This document shows, one piece after another, positions 6,257 through 7,770 of a DNA stretch of 7,770 nucleotides (the stretch's first letter is position 1; each line of letters begins with the position of its first letter). The notes below the pieces were generated by a model. That model saw only the letters and a program-made list of their open reading frames with translations. It was not told the origin of the DNA and did no database searches. Origin of the DNA: Chlamydiia bacterium (GTDB lineage: Bacteria; Chlamydiota; Chlamydiia; Chlamydiales; FEN-1388); assembly GCA_003170575.1 (NCBI GenBank), contig PMZB01000291.1:1-7770 (forward strand), given 5' to 3'. Position numbers and translations under genes: made by a program.

Positions 6257-6268
6257 TTTTGCAAAACT
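6257..6268. repeat. 12-bp direct repeat, copy 2
   Basis: TTTTGCAAAACT is identical to 5609-5620 and lies just upstream of the GNAT -35 box. Its palindromic core (TTTTGCAAAA) could be an operator, or both copies could be remnants of a dispersed repeat. Confidence 0.4.
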
Positions 6269-6285
6269 GTTGCTTTCCGATTGAA

Positions 6286-6317
6286 TCAATAATTCTGTGT
6301 GTCAGTAATTCTGTGTT
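6286..6317. repeat. 16-bp tandem direct repeat in the divergent intergenic region
   Basis: Two adjacent 16-bp units, TCAATAATTCTGTGTG and TCAGTAATTCTGTGTT, match at 14 of 16 positions. They lie between the GNAT promoter and the start of the U-box-like gene. A regulator binding site is possible; no function is shown. Confidence 0.45.
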
Positions 6318-6363
6318 TACTAAAATTCTAAACTTCAAATAAAATACCATACATTGATTATAT

Positions 6364-6369
6364 TATAAT
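6364..6369 (+). promoter_or_regulatory. Possible -10 box for the U-box-like gene
   Basis: A perfect TATAAT lies in an AT-rich stretch upstream of the gene. No good -35 sits 16-18 bp before it, and transcription from it would leave a leader of only about 10 nt before ATG 6387. An alternative is -35-like TTCAAA (6334-6339) with ATTATA (6357-6362). Neither is firm. Confidence 0.28.
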
Positions 6370-6386
6370 GTTTGCCAAGGTGTATT

Positions 6387-7634
6387 ATGGCTTTTCAGGC
6401 AGCTCCCACCAGCAGTTACTCTATAACTATGACGCTACCTCCACCAGTCACAGCGCCTTCAAGTGCTGATTATGGTAAGGCTGTAGACTCTCTCAGCCTA
6501 ATCCTGGAACGTTATCCTGGGTGGGATGACATTTTATCAAAAAAGCTGTTCACCTGGGGAATAGATACATGTAAGATGGCGATTAAAAATGGAGCAAAGG
6601 GCCTCACCATCATTGCAGCCATAGCTCAGGAACGGTTTGATGAGCTCTCGAAGATTCTTGTAAATCCTCTTGATGGTAGTCCTTTGCAAGAGCCTGTGCT
6701 AGAGCGGGAATGGACATGGGAGGCATGGCAACATGCAGAATGTCGAAGGCTCTTCTCCTCTGTCTCTCCTTTAGACGGGGAGCCAATGAGCCCCAATCCT
6801 CCTTCGCATCTTTTTGTCAAAGAGATGATCGACTGGCTACATCAGCAAACAACTTCAAGTGCTCTTATCCTACGACCTGCATCTTCGAGCGACTTATCTC
6901 CAGTTGAACTGGTTGTTTTATCGAATGATCCTATCTCCCTTAAACTCCGCCGTTGGAACTATCAAGTCAGGGCTAAAGTAGCTGTTCAGAAGCCAGTGGA
7001 TGAAGAGATGGATAAGGTAACGCAGAGGCTTGACCAAGGCGCGATACAGCTTCGCGAAGGAAATCAGCAGGCCAGAGAAGAAGCTTTAGTTCAAAGGACT
7101 GCCAGGGATGCTGCTCTTCAACAACAATTTGACTCTGTCGTACGGACTTGCCAGCAAACATTAGACGCGAAAGACGCTGCAACTGCAGCTATGCAAGCAT
7201 TCTATGAAGCTAGCCATGCAGAAGAAGTAAGGCATAATCTAGAAAATGCTGCTGCTGTTCAGACTCTGGGAAAGCGATTTGCCGATATGCAGCAACAGAG
7301 TCAATTAGACCGTGCTGCTTCGATACAACAGAATGAGGCTACCAATCAACGATGGACGAAAGCATTTTCAGAATTAGAAGATCAAACCCGATCAACAACG
7401 CGTATTAGTCAAGAAGCAGTGACATCCTTAACTGGCACAGTTACTGGACTTCAAACACAGGTTGTGGAACAACAAAAAGAGCTCCATCAGGCCCAAGGTC
7501 AGCTCCATCAGGCAAATGCACAAAACGCGCAGAACGTACAAGTCATGCAAAATCAGTGCGGAACCATTGCACAAATGCAGCAAGAAATTTGTCGGCTACG
7601 AAATGCTGATGATGGCTGGTGCGTTATATCGTAA
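6387..7634 (+). CDS. U-box-like coiled-coil protein ending in a CaaX box (candidate effector)
   Basis: 415 aa; start at ATG 6387 with AAGG (6377-6380) 6 nt upstream. A TTG at 6372 would lengthen it by five codons but crowds the possible -10. Residues 1-28 are Pro/Ser/Thr-rich with no Sec signal; 29-90 are helical. Residues 92-153 resemble a U-box: PLDGSPLQEPVL at the start, SPLDGEPMSPNPPS mid-domain, then HLFVKEMIDWL, matching the family pattern P-x-x-x-x-P-x-x-x-PV ... P-x-x-x-x-P ... x-L/V-x-x-x-I-x-x-L. The usual G-H-T-Y segment is replaced by EREWTWEAW, so the match is divergent. Residues 205-405 are a Gln/Ala-rich coiled coil, including a one-heptad duplication (ELHQAQG/QLHQANA, DNA period 21 bp from 7480). 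The last four residues are CVIS, a canonical CaaX farnesylation box. U-boxes recruit E2-ubiquitin. A host-acting, membrane-anchored ubiquitin ligase is inferred, not shown. It probably forms an operon with the gene at 7667. Confidence 0.8.
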   Translation: MAFQAAPTSSYSITMTLPPPVTAPSSADYGKAVDSLSLILERYPGWDDILSKKLFTWGIDTCKMAIKNGAKGLTIIAAIAQERFDELSKILVNPLDGSPLQEPVLEREWTWEAWQHAECRRLFSSVSPLDGEPMSPNPPSHLFVKEMIDWLHQQTTSSALILRPASSSDLSPVELVVLSNDPISLKLRRWNYQVRAKVAVQKPVDEEMDKVTQRLDQGAIQLREGNQQAREEALVQRTARDAALQQQFDSVVRTCQQTLDAKDAATAAMQAFYEASHAEEVRHNLENAAAVQTLGKRFADMQQQSQLDRAASIQQNEATNQRWTKAFSELEDQTRSTTRISQEAVTSLTGTVTGLQTQVVEQQKELHQAQGQLHQANAQNAQNVQVMQNQCGTIAQMQQEICRLRNADDGWCVIS

Positions 7635-7666
7635 TCATTAAACAGACAAAAAAAGAAAGATAAAAA

Positions 7667-7770
7667 ATGTGTATTACAACTGTTCTTACAGTTCAACAAC
7701 CAAGTTCTGATAACCCTGCGATGAAGGAATTAGTTCAATTATTAGGAGCTCTTGAACTATCTCAGGAGGC
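7667..7770 (+). CDS. 5' end of a downstream gene, truncated by the window
   Basis: ATG at 7667, 32 bp after the U-box-like gene's stop, same strand, with no terminator between, so co-transcription is likely. The ribosome site is weak (AAGAAAGA around 7653-7660). Thirty-four codons are visible (MCITTVLTVQQPSSDNPAMK, then helical ELVQLLGALELSQEA) and the frame is open to the window end. The short Thr/Val/Gln/Ser-rich N-terminus without a Sec signal resembles the N-termini of its neighbours. Family unknown. Confidence 0.6.
   Translation, partial: MCITTVLTVQQPSSDNPAMKELVQLLGALELSQE

Noticed and set aside
6372..6386. TTG start adding five residues to the U-box-like protein
   Set aside because: No ribosome site precedes the TTG, and AAGG is well placed for the ATG at 6387.
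1..7770. CRISPR array, tRNA, rRNA or riboswitch
   Set aside because: No regularly spaced repeats, cloverleaf-like sequence or recognisable aptamer was seen on either strand; the long palindromes are single hairpins.

Overview
The window looks like accessory DNA of an intracellular, amoeba-associated bacterium, most likely an environmental Chlamydiae lineage (Parachlamydiales-type, e.g. Waddlia-, Parachlamydia- or Criblamydia-like). This rests on the mix of protein types: a U-box-like/coiled-coil protein, a leucine-rich-repeat protein, a hydrophobic orphan, and Pro/Ser/Thr-rich N-termini without Sec signals. No housekeeping marker is present, so the assignment is inference.

Layout. Positions 1-156 are a long imperfect palindrome (MITE-like) abutting, and probably interrupting, the 3' remnant of an IS1634/IS4-type transposase (158-520). 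A clear rho-independent terminator follows at 686-716. Next come a 577-aa serine beta-lactamase/penicillin-binding-fold protein (798-2531, +) and a 274-aa orphan with hydrophobic helices (2784-3608, +). A second palindrome of about 159 bp (3632-3790) ends in TA dinucleotides. Positions 3791-4211 are gene-poor, with a degenerate copy of the palindrome arm, a G9 tract and a decayed coding fragment (4085-4258, +). On the minus strand a GNAT acetyltransferase (5680-6162) lies upstream of a 459-aa LRR protein (4212-5591). A divergent regulatory region (6163-6386) separates the GNAT gene from a plus-strand pair: a 415-aa U-box-like/coiled-coil protein (6387-7634) and the start of another gene (7667 to the window end).

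How the genes may work together. Nothing reads as a metabolic pathway. The best single reading is a cluster of candidate host-directed proteins set among mobile-element debris. The strongest signal is the 6387-7634 product: a U-box-like module, then a long Gln-rich coiled coil, then the terminal tetrapeptide CVIS, a textbook CaaX prenylation box that differs from the H-Ras tail CVLS by one residue. Bacteria lack protein farnesyltransferase, so a functional CaaX box would imply host lipidation and anchoring of a possible E3 ubiquitin ligase to a host or inclusion membrane. Secretion, ligase activity and prenylation are all untested.
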